Of a stretch of 64,000 nucleotides of DNA, positions 30,705 through 40,886 are shown piece after piece (positions within the stretch are counted from its first letter, which is position 1; every line of letters starts with the position of its first letter). This DNA comes from Glaesserella australis (GTDB lineage: Bacteria > Pseudomonadota > Gammaproteobacteria > Enterobacterales > Pasteurellaceae). The stretch spans positions 118,639-182,638 of the forward strand of contig NZ_PTPX01000017.1 in NCBI RefSeq assembly GCF_003260095.1, written 5' to 3'. The notes under the pieces are model-generated. The model worked only from the letters and a program-made list of their open reading frames with translations, made no database searches and was not told the DNA's origin. A program made the position numbers and the translations under genes.

Positions 30705-31565
30705 TTATTCATATTTATTTTTGATATATTTAGCTGCTTCTGAAATACTAGGAAACATTGACGCGTCATTGATAGATAAACTATCTAAGTCTTTCTTTAT
30801 TTTTTCCTTATTATTCTTATGAATTTCAATACTCCGAATATCTATACCATCAATATTTTTCTGTAGATCTAGATCTTTTATATTCAACCCAAATAATAAG
30901 AAAGATCCTGATTGTGCAATGATTCTTTCATTATTCATTTTAGAACGAATAGCAACCACTTTAAATAAATCATTTGGATCTATATTATTGTGAAAATGTG
31001 GCTTTTCGTCTTTTATGAAATGTAATAATCGAGTTATAGGTGTTAGATTACAAAACTCTTTTCTCGTAATATTGGGATTTTTTTTATAGCTGTCAATAAT
31101 CTCTTGTTTTTCATCAAAAGATAAGTACGCAAGATTCGCAATACAACTAACAGTATCGCTATCATAGTATTTAAACTTATCTTTTTTTATTTTCAATATA
31201 AATATTTTACCATTTACAGACTCTTTATTTTGAAGATCACCAATCGCAAAATATAATGCAACTAGTGGATTAAATGTAAGGTCAAGTAATCTAGTTGGTA
31301 ATTCATAATGTTGAGCTCTAATTAGTTGTTCTAATGTATTTTTATCACTCCCAAATCTATCGGGATATAGAGAAATTAGTTCTCTAAACATAATGTGTTC
31401 ATTTTTCGGATGATTATTTTTATCTCTTAATACATTCGGATTTAAATGATGTATTTTATTCCGTTGTCCGCGAAAAAGTAAAATTTCATCATTCTGTAAC
31501 TGTTCTGATAGATCTGAAATTTTCCTAATAAATCCAGTTAAACTTTTGATAGGTTTATTCGGCAT
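30705..31565 (-). CDS. FRG domain-containing protein
   Basis: A 286-residue protein with the FRG domain. The name motif is at LLFRGQRN (residues 29-36), and the second signature, AQHYELPTRLLDLTFNPLV plus ALYFA, spans residues 84-107. No transmembrane segment or signal peptide is visible. The biochemical activity of FRG domains is not established as far as I know; they turn up in mobile and defence-rich loci. AAGGAAG lies about 8 nt before the ATG. It is AT-rich, lies downstream of metH on the same strand, and is followed by repeat copy 2 and fic. Confidence 0.85.
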   Translation of the reverse strand: MPNKPIKSLTGFIRKISDLSEQLQNDEILLFRGQRNKIHHLNPNVLRDKNNHPKNEHIMFRELISLYPDRFGSDKNTLEQLIRAQHYELPTRLLDLTFNPLVALYFAIGDLQNKESVNGKIFILKIKKDKFKYYDSDTVSCIANLAYLSFDEKQEIIDSYKKNPNITRKEFCNLTPITRLLHFIKDEKPHFHNNIDPNDLFKVVAIRSKMNNERIIAQSGSFLLFGLNIKDLDLQKNIDGIDIRSIEIHKNNKEKIKKDLDSLSINDASMFPSISEAAKYIKNKYE

Positions 31566-31633
31566 ATATTTTCTTCCTTCAATTATTTATGAGATGTATA
31601 ATAAATATAGCATTAAGTAAAAACTTTCTGTTC

Positions 31634-34600
31634 TTACTTCATCGCCACTCCCAACCACTTCACCATCTCTCTCTCATTCCACCCCTTGCGTTTTGCATAA
31701 TCAACCGCTTGGTCTTCATCAATTCTGCCAAGGGTGAAATAATTACTCGCTGGGTGGGTGAAGTACCAACCGCAGACGCTGGCGGCTGGGAACATTGCGT
31801 AGCTTTCGGTGAGTTTCATTCCGATGCGTTGTTCGACTTCGAGTAAATCCCAGATGATCTGTTTTTCCGTGTGTTCAGGGCAGCTTGGGTAGCCCGGGGC
31901 TGGGCGGATACCGATGTATTCTTCACGGATTAAGCGGTCGTTGTCTAAACTTTCGTCAGTGTAGCCCCACACTTTGATACGCAGTTCAAAGTGCAAGTAT
32001 TCCGCCATTGCTTCGGCTAAACGGTCGCCGACAGCTTGGAGTAAGATAGCGTTGTAGTCATCGCCAGCGGCTTTGTAGCCTTCCACTAAGTCGTGTTCTT
32101 CAATGCCTGCACAAACGGCGAACATTCCGAACCAGTCTTGTTTGCCGCTTGCTTTGCTTGCGATAAAGTCGCTCAAGCACAGGTTGTACGGGCTTTTGCT
32201 GTTTTTGCCCCGTTCGCTTTGTTGGCGGAGATTGTAGGCTTTGCCTGCCAATAAAGTGCAGTCAGAATTTTGATAAATTTCAATATCATCGCCTACGCTG
32301 TTCGCTGGGAAAATCCCCATAATGCCGCTTGGGTTGAGCTTGCGGTTTTGCTCTAATTCGTCCAACACACGTTGTGCGTCGTTATAGACTTTGCGGGCTT
32401 CTTCGCCGCCTTCTGGATAGTCGAAGGCGTCAGGATAGCCGCCCATTAAGCCCCAAAGTCTGAAGAACGGCGACCAGTCGATAAATTGGCGTAAAGTCGC
32501 AATCGGTACGTTTTTGTATTCCACAATGCCCGTCTGTTTTGGCTCGGGAGCTTTATAATCCGCCCATTCGCCGCCGAAAGCGTCAAAGGCATTTTTGCGA
32601 GCATCTTCAATTGATAATTGCTTGCGTGGGGCTTTTTTGTTGGCGAAAGCGTCTTGAATTTGCTCGTACTCTTTCTTCATTCGCTCCCACAATTCCGCTT
32701 TGGTGTCAGGGTTCATCAACGCCGCACAGACCGTCACCGCACGAGATGCGTTGGTGGTGTAAATCACTTCGTGCTTGTATTTTGGATAGAGCTTGATTGC
32801 CGTGTGTTCTTTTGATGTGGTTGCACCACCGATAAGCACTGGAATGTTCAAATTCAAGCGGTTCATTTCGCCTAAAAAATACTCCATTTCATCAAGGGAC
32901 GGTGTGATCAAACCGCTCAAGCCGATGATGTCCGCTTTTTCGTCAATTGCCGTTTGAATGATTTTATCCGCAGGCACCATTACACCCAAATCAATCACTT
33001 CAAAGTTGTTACATTGCAACACCACGCTCACGATATTTTTGCCGATGTCGTGTACGTCGCCTTTCACGGTGGCGATCACCACTTTACCACTCGATGAACC
33101 TTGCTGTTTAGCGGCGTTGATAAACGGCTCCAAATAAGCAACAGACTGCTTCATCACACGAGCGGATTTCACCACTTGCGGTAGGAACATTTTGCCGTCA
33201 CCGAACAAGTCGCCCACTACGTCCATACCTGCCATTAGCGGCCCTTCGATCACTTCAAGCGGTGTCGGGAATTTTTGGCGAGCTTCTTCGGTATCTTCAA
33301 TGATGTAGTTGGTAATCCCTTTCACAAGGGCGTGTTTCAAACGTTCTTCCACTGGCCACGTCCGCCATTCCGCCACGCCAGTGTCTTCGTTACTAGCGGT
33401 CACATTTTTGTATTTTTCTGCAATTTCCAGCAAACGATCCGTACCGTCTGGTACACGGTTTAACACCGCATCTTCAATCACATCACGCAATTCAGGGTCG
33501 AGATCATCGTAGATCGCCAACTGCCCAGCATTCACAATCCCCATATCCATACCTTGCTTAATGGCGTGATACAGGAACACCGCGTGAATGGCTTCTCGCA
33601 TCACGTTGTTGCCACGAAATGAGAAGGACACATTCGACACACCGCCCGAAATTTTGGCGTGCGGCAAGCTGCGTTTAATACGACCTGTAGCATTGATAAA
33701 ATCCACGCCGTAGTTGTTATGTTCTTCAATCCCTGTGCCAATGGCAAAAATGTTCGGGTCGAAAATAATGTCTTCAGGCGGAAAGCCCACTTGATCAACG
33801 AGAATGCGGTAGGCTCGAGTACAGATTTCCACCTTGCGTTCTTCGGTGTCCGCTTGCCCCACTTCGTCAAACGCCATCACGACCACCGCCGCACCATAAC
33901 GGCGAACCAATTTCGCTTGGTGGATAAATTTCTCTTCCCCTTCTTTGAGCGAAATGGAGTTCACAATCCCCTTGCCCTGCACCGATTGCAAGCCTGCTTC
34001 AATCACTTCCCATTTCGATGAGTCGATCATCACCGGCACTTTCGCCGCATCAGGTTCAGTCGCCATAATGTTTAAGAAACGGGTCATACATTTTTGCGAG
34101 TCGAGCAAGGCTTCGTCCATATTGACATCGATCACCTGTGCGCCGTTTTCCACTTGGTCAATGGCAATTTCAATGGCTTCTGCGAATTTTTCTTCTTTAA
34201 TCAAACGTTTAAACTTCGCCGAACCCGTCACATTATTACGCTCGCCCACGTTTACAAACAGGCTTTCGTCATCAATGTTCAACGGCTCTAAGCCCGACAA
34301 ACGCATTGCGATTTTGATTTCAGGCAATTGACGTGGCGGAATGTTAGCCACCGCGTCCGCAAAGGCTTTGATATGTTCAGGCGTTGTACCACAACAGCCG
34401 CCGACAATGTTCAAGAAACCGCTTTCCGCCCACTCTTTGATGTGAGCCGCCATTTCTTCCGCCCCTAAATCATAGCCGCCAAAGGCATTCGGTAAGCCGG
34501 CATTCGGGTGCACCGACACATAGGTTTCCGAAATTTTCGACATCACTTCCACATAAGGACGCAACTCTTTCGGGCCTAAAGCACAGTTCAAGCCAAAACT

Positions 34601-35320
34601 GAGCGGTTTGGCGTGGCGGAGCGAGTTATAAAAGGCTTCCGTAGTTTGCCCTGAAAGCGTCCGCCCTGATGCGTCCGTGATCGTGCCTGAAATCATAATC
34701 GGTAATTCTACGCCCAATTCTTCAAACACTTGGTCAATGGCAAACGCCGCCGCTTTAGCATTCAGCGTGTCGAAAATGGTTTCGATCATAATGATGTCCG
34801 AACCGCCTTCGATTAAGCCACGGGTCGCTTCCGCATAGGCATCAACCAATTCCATAAAAGTGATGTTACGAAAACCCGGGTCGTTGACATTCGGCGAAAT
34901 AGACGCAGTTCTATTTGTCGGCCCTAAAATCCCCGCAACAAAACGGGGTTTTTCAGGCGTGCTGTATTTATCCGCCGCAATACGAGCCAATTTTGCCCCT
35001 GCAAAATTCAGCTCATAAGCGACCGCTTGTAAGTCGTAATCCGCTTGCGCAATGGTGGTGGAGCTAAAGGTGTTGGTTTCAATAATATCCGCCCCAGCTT
35101 CAAGATATTTTTCGTGAATAGACGAAATCACTAACGGCTGCGTTAGGGTAAGCAGATCGTTATTGCCACGCAGATCAATTTTGGAATCTTTAAAACGCTC
35201 ACCACGGAAATCCGCTTCCGTCAGTTTAAATTGTTGAATCATCGTCCCCATCGCACCGTCTAAAATCAGAATACGTTGTGAAAGTGCGGTCTTTAATTGA
35301 GTGGTTTTAGTGTGTTGCAT
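31634..35320 (-). CDS. metH: Cobalamin-dependent methionine synthase
   Basis: A 1228-residue four-module enzyme that transfers a methyl group from methyl-tetrahydrofolate through cobalamin to homocysteine. Homocysteine module (1-~330): zinc Cys residues in NCALG and [10 protein letters not shown]. Pterin module (~340-630): [11 protein letters not shown]. Cobalamin module (~650-880): [10 protein letters not shown] with the cobalt-ligand His, and [13 protein letters not shown]. The C-terminal reactivation domain (~900-1228) binds S-adenosylmethionine ([12 protein letters not shown]). Full length. A consensus-like promoter lies just upstream. Cobalamin must be imported or made elsewhere; no B12 gene is in the window. 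Confidence 0.97.
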   Translation of the reverse strand: MQHTKTTQLKTALSQRILILDGAMGTMIQQFKLTEADFRGERFKDSKIDLRGNNDLLTLTQPLVISSIHEKYLEAGADIIETNTFSSTTIAQADYDLQAVAYELNFAGAKLARIAADKYSTPEKPRFVAGILGPTNRTASISPNVNDPGFRNITFMELVDAYAEATRGLIEGGSDIIMIETIFDTLNAKAAAFAIDQVFEELGVELPIMISGTITDASGRTLSGQTTEAFYNSLRHAKPLSFGLNCALGPKELRPYVEVMSKISETYVSVHPNAGLPNAFGGYDLGAEEMAAHIKEWAESGFLNIVGGCCGTTPEHIKAFADAVANIPPRQLPEIKIAMRLSGLEPLNIDDESLFVNVGERNNVTGSAKFKRLIKEEKFAEAIEIAIDQVENGAQVIDVNMDEALLDSQKCMTRFLNIMATEPDAAKVPVMIDSSKWEVIEAGLQSVQGKGIVNSISLKEGEEKFIHQAKLVRRYGAAVVVMAFDEVGQADTEERKVEICTRAYRILVDQVGFPPEDIIFDPNIFAIGTGIEEHNNYGVDFINATGRIKRSLPHAKISGGVSNVSFSFRGNNVMREAIHAVFLYHAIKQGMDMGIVNAGQLAIYDDLDPELRDVIEDAVLNRVPDGTDRLLEIAEKYKNVTASNEDTGVAEWRTWPVEERLKHALVKGITNYIIEDTEEARQKFPTPLEVIEGPLMAGMDVVGDLFGDGKMFLPQVVKSARVMKQSVAYLEPFINAAKQQGSSSGKVVIATVKGDVHDIGKNIVSVVLQCNNFEVIDLGVMVPADKIIQTAIDEKADIIGLSGLITPSLDEMEYFLGEMNRLNLNIPVLIGGATTSKEHTAIKLYPKYKHEVIYTTNASRAVTVCAALMNPDTKAELWERMKKEYEQIQDAFANKKAPRKQLSIEDARKNAFDAFGGEWADYKAPEPKQTGIVEYKNVPIATLRQFIDWSPFFRLWGLMGGYPDAFDYPEGGEEARKVYNDAQRVLDELEQNRKLNPSGIMGIFPANSVGDDIEIYQNSDCTLLAGKAYNLRQQSERGKNSKSPYNLCLSDFIASKASGKQDWFGMFAVCAGIEEHDLVEGYKAAGDDYNAILLQAVGDRLAEAMAEYLHFELRIKVWGYTDESLDNDRLIREEYIGIRPAPGYPSCPEHTEKQIIWDLLEVEQRIGMKLTESYAMFPAASVCGWYFTHPASNYFTLGRIDEDQAVDYAKRKGWNEREMVKWLGVAMK

Positions 35321-35352
35321 AAGAAATCCCGTAAATCATCTGAATTGGAAGA

Positions 35353-35381
35353 ATAATAGGGGCGAGCGTGGGGAGTGTCAA
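35353..35381 (-). promoter_or_regulatory. Sigma-70 promoter for metH
   Basis: On the minus strand TTGACA (35376-35381) and TATTAT (35353-35358) are 17 bp apart. The predicted start of transcription is about 25 nt before the metH ATG, which leaves no room for a cobalamin riboswitch. Confidence 0.75.
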
Positions 35382-35437
35382 ACCTTATCTTTTATAATAG
35401 AAATTTGTATTATTTTTCATCAATTAAATTATTTTTA

Positions 35438-35483
35438 ACAAAATGCAATCTTTTATGGGTTGATTGCATTTTGTTTTTTTTTT
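35438..35483 (+). terminator. Strong intrinsic terminator without an assigned gene
   Basis: ACAAAATGCAATC and GATTGCATTTTGT form a 13-bp perfect stem with an 11-nt loop, followed by ten T residues on the plus strand. The only upstream plus-strand candidate is a TATAAT at 35393-35398. It may end a short RNA or attenuate the lipoprotein gene at 35531. Confidence 0.8.
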
Positions 35484-35530
35484 GTACAATTTGGTGGCTT
35501 TTTTAACTCACTTTTTATAAGGATCTACAA

Positions 35531-35947
35531 ATGAAAAAAACGCTTCTTTGCTTAACACTTGTATTAACAATGACGGCTTGTACAGTAAATCACGAAGGTA
35601 GTACCAAACTACGCGAGCAAACATTAACCTCAATAGAAAGCAAAATTATCGCCAATAAAACTACGAAAAATCAAGTTCGTGAATTAATGGGTGAACCAAC
35701 CAAAATAACGCTAGAAGGTAATTTAAACGAGCTTTGGTTCTATGAATCTTATGATAAACATATGAACTATACACCGACAGTAATGTTGCCTATCACCTTA
35801 CCATTAGCGATTGTTTTCGGTTCAGGAAAGCTAGTTGAGCCAATTAAAGAGAAGAAAAATGTGAAACATCTTCGAGTAAGAATTGACACAAGCACCAATA
35901 TGGTTACAAATGTTTCTACGGCAGTGACAGAAAAGGATTGGTACTAA
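35531..35947 (+). CDS. Small lipoprotein, SmpA/OmlA (BamE)-like fold
   Basis: A 138-residue lipoprotein: basic start, hydrophobic core and lipobox MTAC with Cys17. The mature part has the layout of SmpA/OmlA domains: an N-terminal helix with NKTTKNQVRELMGEPTKI, then strands with ELWFYESYD. A hydrophobic stretch (VMLPITLPLAIVFGSG) in the middle is unusual for BamE itself. It is therefore probably a BamE-like stress or envelope lipoprotein, not BamE. AAGGA precedes the ATG. It is ended by a terminator made of paired uptake signals. Confidence 0.72.
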   Translation: MKKTLLCLTLVLTMTACTVNHEGSTKLREQTLTSIESKIIANKTTKNQVRELMGEPTKITLEGNLNELWFYESYDKHMNYTPTVMLPITLPLAIVFGSGKLVEPIKEKKNVKHLRVRIDTSTNMVTNVSTAVTEKDWY

Positions 35948-35960
35948 TTTAACTCTTTGA

Positions 35961-36008
35961 ACAAGCGGTCACTTCCCTGAAAAATTCAGCAAAAAGTGAC
36001 CGCTTGCA
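35961..36008. terminator. Terminator formed by inverted uptake signals
   Basis: ACAAGCGGTCACTT and AAGTGACCGCTTG pair around a ~19-nt loop. Both arms contain the Apl-type uptake signal core AAGCGGTC. Confidence 0.8.
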
Positions 36009-36280
36009 TTTTATCGTTTTAGTGTCAATTTCTCTCCTACTTACTTTAATAGATGAAACATTAAAACTATATAATAAGTAAACAGCATTTTTACATTACT
36101 GCTTAATTTATGGAAAATGCATCAAGTTTCTTTCTACAAGCGGTCTGTTTCTTCTATAAATTTGCAAATTTCCCCCGAAATCTCACCGCTTTCTTTTCCC
36201 TTTGGCACAATTTTCAGGTAAAATCCGCCGATTATTTTTCTTTTATCAATCACAATTAAAATAGGACATTTACTGCCCTT
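36009..36280. other. Intergenic region upstream of lepA
   Basis: Part of a 333-bp gene-free stretch. It contains a full uptake-signal core ACAAGCGGTC at 36136-36145 followed by the AT-rich ATTTGCAAATTT extension, typical of the extended Apl signal. No gene or structured RNA is evident; the lepA promoter must lie in it. Confidence 0.6.
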
Positions 36281-38080
36281 ATGAAAATGCAGAATATTCG
36301 TAACTTTTCTATTATTGCTCACATTGACCATGGTAAATCCACCTTATCTGACCGCTTGATCCAAACCTGTGGTGGTTTGTCGGATCGTGAAATGGAAGCT
36401 CAGGTATTGGACTCAATGGATTTAGAGCGTGAGCGTGGTATTACCATTAAAGCACAAAGCGTAACTTTAAATTATCAAGCTAAAGATGGTCAAACCTATC
36501 AATTAAACTTTATCGATACGCCAGGACACGTGGACTTTTCCTATGAAGTGTCTCGCTCCCTTGCGGCGTGCGAAGGGGCGTTGTTGGTGGTGGACGCAGG
36601 GCAGGGCGTGGAAGCTCAAACCTTAGCGAACTGTTACACCGCTATCGAAATGGATTTGGAAGTAGTGCCGATTTTAAACAAAATCGACTTGCCAGCGGCA
36701 GATCCTGAACGTGTTGCCGAAGAAATTGAAGATATTGTCGGCATTGATGCAATGGAAGCGGTGCGTTGTTCGGCAAAAACAGGCGTGGGGATCGACCTTG
36801 TTTTAGAAGAGATCGTGGCGAAAATTCCTGCCCCTGAGGGCGATCCTGAAGCACCTTTGCAAGCATTAATTATCGACTCGTGGTTCGATAACTATTTGGG
36901 CGTGGTTTCCCTTGTGCGTGTGAAAAATGGCGTACTGAAAAAAGGCGACAAAATCAAGGTGATGAGTACAGGGCAATCTTATAACGTAGATCGTCTCGGT
37001 ATTTTTACGCCAAAACAAGTAGATACTACCGAGCTAAAAACAGGTGAAGTAGGTTGGGTGGTTTGTGCGATTAAAGATATTTTAGGTGCACCAGTAGGCG
37101 ATACTTTAACGCATCATCACAATCCAGCAAGCGATGTGTTGCCAGGCTTTAAAAAGGTCAAACCGCAGGTTTATGCAGGTTTATTCCCGATTAGCTCTGA
37201 TGATTATGAAGCGTTCCGTGATGCCTTAGCCAAATTGAGCCTAAACGATGCATCCTTATTTTATGAGCCTGAAAATTCAACGGCGTTAGGTTTCGGTTTC
37301 CGTTGTGGCTTCTTAGGCTTGTTGCATATGGAAATTATCCAAGAGCGTTTGGAGCGTGAGTATGATTTAGACCTGATCACTACAGCCCCAACGGTAGTCT
37401 ATGAAGTTGAACAAACTAATGGTGAAACGATTTACGTTGATAGTCCGTCAAAACTGCCAGCAATTAATAACATTTCAGAAATCCGTGAGCCGATTGCGGA
37501 ATGTAATATGTTGTTACCACAAGAGTTTTTGGGCAACGTGATCACCCTATGCGTTGAAAAACGTGGTGTGCAAACTAATATGGTGTATCACGGCAATCAA
37601 GTGGCGTTAACTTATGAAATCCCAATGGGTGAAGTAGTGCTTGACTTCTTCGACCGCTTGAAATCAACTTCTCGTGGCTATGCGTCATTAGATTATGGTT
37701 TCAAACGTTTCCAAGCAGCAGATATGGTGCGTGTGGATATTATGATCAACGGTGAACGTGTTGATGCGTTGGCATTGATTGTACATAAGGCAAATGCCCC
37801 TTATCGTGGTCGTGAGTTAGTGGAAAAAATGAAAGAGTTAATTCCACGTCAGCAGTTCGACATTGCTATTCAAGCGGCAATCGGAAACCACATTATCGCT
37901 CGTTCAACGGTCAAACAGTTGCGTAAAAACGTGTTGGCAAAATGTTATGGCGGTGATGTGAGCCGTAAGAAAAAACTGTTGCAGAAACAGAAAGAAGGTA
38001 AAAAACGAATGAAATCGCTCGGTAACGTGGAAGTCCCACAAGAAGCGTTTTTAGCGATTTTGCACGTTGGGAAGGATTAA
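36281..38080 (+). CDS. lepA: Elongation factor 4 (LepA)
   Basis: A 599-residue translational GTPase that acts on stalled or misassembled ribosomes. G1 is [10 protein letters not shown]2/switch includes RGITIKAQ, G3 is DTPGHVDF, G4 is NKID. The LepA-specific C-terminal domain ends in [19 protein letters not shown]. The first ATG is used, but the ATG two codons in (MQNIRNFS) is as likely since E. coli LepA begins MKNIRNFS. It starts the lepA-lepB-rnc-era-recO cluster. Confidence 0.97.
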   Translation: MKMQNIRNFSIIAHIDHGKSTLSDRLIQTCGGLSDREMEAQVLDSMDLERERGITIKAQSVTLNYQAKDGQTYQLNFIDTPGHVDFSYEVSRSLAACEGALLVVDAGQGVEAQTLANCYTAIEMDLEVVPILNKIDLPAADPERVAEEIEDIVGIDAMEAVRCSAKTGVGIDLVLEEIVAKIPAPEGDPEAPLQALIIDSWFDNYLGVVSLVRVKNGVLKKGDKIKVMSTGQSYNVDRLGIFTPKQVDTTELKTGEVGWVVCAIKDILGAPVGDTLTHHHNPASDVLPGFKKVKPQVYAGLFPISSDDYEAFRDALAKLSLNDASLFYEPENSTALGFGFRCGFLGLLHMEIIQERLEREYDLDLITTAPTVVYEVEQTNGETIYVDSPSKLPAINNISEIREPIAECNMLLPQEFLGNVITLCVEKRGVQTNMVYHGNQVALTYEIPMGEVVLDFFDRLKSTSRGYASLDYGFKRFQAADMVRVDIMINGERVDALALIVHKANAPYRGRELVEKMKELIPRQQFDIAIQAAIGNHIIARSTVKQLRKNVLAKCYGGDVSRKKKLLQKQKEGKKRMKSLGNVEVPQEAFLAILHVGKD

Positions 38081-38100
38081 TACCACATTCCCCCCTCAGC

Positions 38101-38136
38101 CTTCGGCAGCTCCCCCCGCAAGCGGGGGGAGCGAAG
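38101..38136. repeat. GC-rich hairpin between lepA and lepB
   Basis: GCTCCCCCCGC and GCGGGGGGAGC form an 11-bp perfect stem with an AA loop, extended by CTTC/GAAG. It lies about 20 nt upstream of lepB within the operon. Its composition differs sharply from the AT-rich surroundings, as for a dispersed palindromic repeat. Confidence 0.75.
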
Positions 38137-38155
38137 TTATATTTAAGGAGAATAA

Positions 38156-39118
38156 ATGAGCAATATCTTAACTATTGGCTTTATCACCGTACTCTACGGC
38201 GTTTGGAAAGTGTTAGACTCAATGCAGCTGCCAAACACCATTTCAATCGTGTTAGTCGGCTTAGTGATCATCTGCGGTGGCTTTTGGTCGTTTTACAAAT
38301 TTAGTGCCGAACCACGCCGCTTGCGTGCGATTGAGCGTGAAGAAAAACGCTTAGGCAAACCGCTGACAGCGGAAGAAAAAGCAGCCATTCAGCCACGTTC
38401 CCTTGTCGGTGATTTTTTTGCTTCACTGTTTGGTGTATTGGCTCTTGTTACTATTTTACGCTCGTTTATTTTTGAGCCGTTCCAAATCCCAAGCGGTTCG
38501 ATGGAGCCAACATTACGCGTAGGCGATTTCTTGCTCGTGAATAAGTTTGGTTACGGTATTAAAGATCCGATTTGGCAAAATACCTTAATTCCAGTCGGCA
38601 AACCAGAGCGTGGCGATATTGCTGTGTTTAAAGCCCCAAAACAGCCACACGTGGATTACATCAAACGTGTTGTGGGCGTGGGTGGCGACCGTGTGAAATA
38701 TGATTTCCATACTCGCAATTTAACGGTAATTCACGGTGATTCGGGCAAAGAAATGGTGTTTAAATATGAAGGTGGAACACCAAACCCTGACTTCTTCTAT
38801 CACGGCGAAATGCAGGTTGAACGTACCGAAATTGGCGATGTGACTCACCAAATTCTGAACAATCCGCAAGCCTTTAATTATGAGCCGTATTTCTTCAAAC
38901 AAGACGGTATTCCTGCGGGTGAATGGGTAGTGCCTGAAGGACACTATTTTGTAATGGGCGATAACCGTGATAATAGCGAAGACAGTCGCTTTTGGGGATT
39001 TGTGCCTGAAAAAAATATGGTCGGTAAAGCAAGCGTTATTTGGTTAAGTCTTGATAAAAAGCCGAACGAATTCCCAAGTGGATTACGTTTTGAGAGAATG
39101 TTTACATCAATCAAATAA
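38156..39118 (+). CDS. lepB: Signal peptidase I
   Basis: A 320-residue inner-membrane serine protease that removes signal peptides in the periplasm. Two N-terminal transmembrane segments lie at about 8-48 and 88-105. The catalytic Ser115 is in [10 protein letters not shown] and Lys170 in [23 protein letters not shown] is box E. AAGGAG precedes the ATG. It is followed after 3 nt by the long inverted repeat before rnc. Confidence 0.97.
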   Translation: MSNILTIGFITVLYGVWKVLDSMQLPNTISIVLVGLVIICGGFWSFYKFSAEPRRLRAIEREEKRLGKPLTAEEKAAIQPRSLVGDFFASLFGVLALVTILRSFIFEPFQIPSGSMEPTLRVGDFLLVNKFGYGIKDPIWQNTLIPVGKPERGDIAVFKAPKQPHVDYIKRVVGVGGDRVKYDFHTRNLTVIHGDSGKEMVFKYEGGTPNPDFFYHGEMQVERTEIGDVTHQILNNPQAFNYEPYFFKQDGIPAGEWVVPEGHYFVMGDNRDNSEDSRFWGFVPEKNMVGKASVIWLSLDKKPNEFPSGLRFERMFTSIK

Positions 39119-39121
39119 ATA

Positions 39122-39193
39122 TGTAGGGGCGGACCGATGTGTCCGCCCGTAAAATTGAATATAAATGGGCGGACACATCGGTCCGCCCCTACA
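39122..39193. repeat. 27-bp perfect inverted repeat between lepB and rnc
   Basis: Arms 39122-39148 and 39167-39193 are perfectly complementary, with an 18-nt loop. Each arm is itself nearly palindromic (GGGCGGAC.. ..GTCCGCCC). It begins 3 nt after the lepB stop and ends 12 nt before the rnc ATG. In mRNA it would be an RNase III-type duplex. Confidence 0.9.
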
Positions 39194-39205
39194 ACGTCTA
39201 AATTT

Positions 39206-39877
39206 ATGCAACTAGAACGATTACAAAGAAAATTAGGTTATCAATTTGCTAACCTTGATTACCTCAGCCAAGCGCTCACTCATCGCAGTGCAGCCTCTAA
39301 AAATAACGAACGCCTTGAATTTTTAGGCGATTCGATTCTCAATTTTGCCATTGGCAAAGCTCTCTATGAAAAATTTCCCAAAGCAAACGAAGGCGAATTA
39401 AGCCGTATGCGTGCCGCCCTTGTCAAAGAGCAGACCCTTGCGATTGTTGCTCGTCAGTTTGAACTGGGTGAATATATGAAATTGGGGGCAGGGGAGTTGA
39501 AAAGTGGTGGCTATCGCCGTGAATCGATTTTATCTGATTGTGTGGAAGCGATTATTGCCGCTGTTTATTTAGATGCAGGCATTGATAAAGCAATGGAACG
39601 AGTTCACCATTGGTATCAAGAACTGCTTAACGGAATGCAACCCGGCGAAGCTCAAAAAGACCCGAAAACTCGCTTACAAGAGTATTTACAAGGTCGGAAA
39701 TTACCGCTCCCAACTTATGAAGTAACAGATATTAAAGGCGAAGCCCATAACCAAACCTTTACCGTGAGTTGTAAAGTAGAAAAAATTGACGAGATTTTTA
39801 TCGGCAAAGGTACCAGCCGCCGCAAAGCAGAGCAAGATGCGGCGTTAAAAGTGATTGGGGTGTTGGGGATAAAATAA
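39206..39877 (+). CDS. rnc: Ribonuclease III
   Basis: A 223-residue double-strand-specific endoribonuclease for rRNA processing and mRNA decay. The signature [12 protein letters not shown] carries catalytic acidic residues; a second acidic cluster is [13 protein letters not shown]. The C-terminal dsRNA-binding domain begins near residue 152 ([11 protein letters not shown]). The start MQLERLQRK is chosen by similarity; the open frame upstream runs through the inverted repeat. No ribosome site is visible, so initiation may depend on coupling or on hairpin cleavage. Confidence 0.96.
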   Translation: MQLERLQRKLGYQFANLDYLSQALTHRSAASKNNERLEFLGDSILNFAIGKALYEKFPKANEGELSRMRAALVKEQTLAIVARQFELGEYMKLGAGELKSGGYRRESILSDCVEAIIAAVYLDAGIDKAMERVHHWYQELLNGMQPGEAQKDPKTRLQEYLQGRKLPLPTYEVTDIKGEAHNQTFTVSCKVEKIDEIFIGKGTSRRKAEQDAALKVIGVLGIK

Positions 39878-39885
39878 CATCATAA

Positions 39886-39958
39886 TGTAGGGTGGGTCTT
39901 GACCCACCATTTTAACGCAATATCTTGATTTTATTGGTGGGTCAAGACCCACCCTACA
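39886..39958. repeat. 24-bp perfect inverted repeat between rnc and era
   Basis: Arms 39886-39909 and 39935-39958 are perfectly complementary with a 25-nt loop. Each arm is nearly self-palindromic (GGTGGGTC.. ..GACCCACC). The sequence differs from the repeat before rnc but the architecture is the same. Confidence 0.9.
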
Positions 39959-39983
39959 AATTTCTTTTTAAAGAGAACAAAAA

Positions 39984-40886
39984 ATGACAGATCAAAAAAC
40001 CTATTGTGGCTTTATTGCCATTGTTGGTCGCCCGAACGTAGGGAAATCAACGCTACTAAATAAAATTCTAGGACAGAAAATTTCGATAACGTCACGCAAG
40101 GCACAAACCACTCGTCACCGTATTTTAGGGATTAAAACCGAAGGGGCGTATCAAGAGATTTATGTGGACACACCAGGGCTACATATTGAAGAAAAACGTG
40201 CGATTAACCGCTTGATGAACCGTGCCGCAGCCAGTGCGATTGGTGATGTGGATATGGTGATTTTTGTGGTGGAAGGCACGAAATGGACGGACGATGATGA
40301 AATGGTGTTGAACAAACTGCGTTCGACCAAAGCCCCTGTGATTTTGGCGATCAACAAAGTGGATAACATCAAGGAAAAAGAAGAATTATTGCCACATCTT
40401 ACCGCTTTATCGCAGAAATTCCCGTTTAAAGAGATCATTCCGATTTCGGCTCAACGTGGCAAAAATGTGCATATTTTAGAGAAATTTGTGCGTGAGTCGC
40501 TCAAAGAAGGCATTCACCATTACCCTGAAGATTATGTCACAGACCGTTCGCAACGCTTTATGGCATCGGAAATTATCCGTGAAAAATTAATGCGTTTTAT
40601 GGGGGAGGAGTTGCCTTATTCTGTAACGGTAGAAATCGAGCAGTTCAAAACCAATGAACGTGGTACTTACGAAATTAACGGCTTGATTTTGGTGGAACGT
40701 GAAGGGCAGAAAAAAATGGTGATCGGTAATAAAGGTCAGAAGATCAAAGTGATCGGCACCGAAGCCCGTGCGGATATGGAGCGTTTATTTGACAACAAAG
40801 TTCATCTTGAATTATGGGTGAAAGTCAAAGCAGGTTGGGCAGATGATGAACGTGCGTTGAGAAGTTTGGGTTATATTGACGAATAA
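39984..40886 (+). CDS. era: GTPase Era
   Basis: A 300-residue essential GTPase for 30S subunit maturation. G1 is GRPNVGKST (residues 15-23), G3 is DTPG, G4 is NKVD. A KH RNA-binding domain lies in the C-terminal third ([14 protein letters not shown]). AAAGAGAA precedes the ATG. Its TAA overlaps the recO ATG by one base. Confidence 0.97.
   Translation: MTDQKTYCGFIAIVGRPNVGKSTLLNKILGQKISITSRKAQTTRHRILGIKTEGAYQEIYVDTPGLHIEEKRAINRLMNRAAASAIGDVDMVIFVVEGTKWTDDDEMVLNKLRSTKAPVILAINKVDNIKEKEELLPHLTALSQKFPFKEIIPISAQRGKNVHILEKFVRESLKEGIHHYPEDYVTDRSQRFMASEIIREKLMRFMGEELPYSVTVEIEQFKTNERGTYEINGLILVEREGQKKMVIGNKGQKIKVIGTEARADMERLFDNKVHLELWVKVKAGWADDERALRSLGYIDE

Noticed and set aside
35321..35437. Cobalamin riboswitch or MetJ operator upstream of metH
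   Set aside because: The predicted promoter leaves a leader of only about 25 nt, no B12-box is visible, and only one weak 8-mer resembles a met box.
39137..39205. N-terminal extension of RNase III from 39137
   Set aside because: The added residues are translated from the inverted repeat and do not resemble RNase III; the family start is at 39206.
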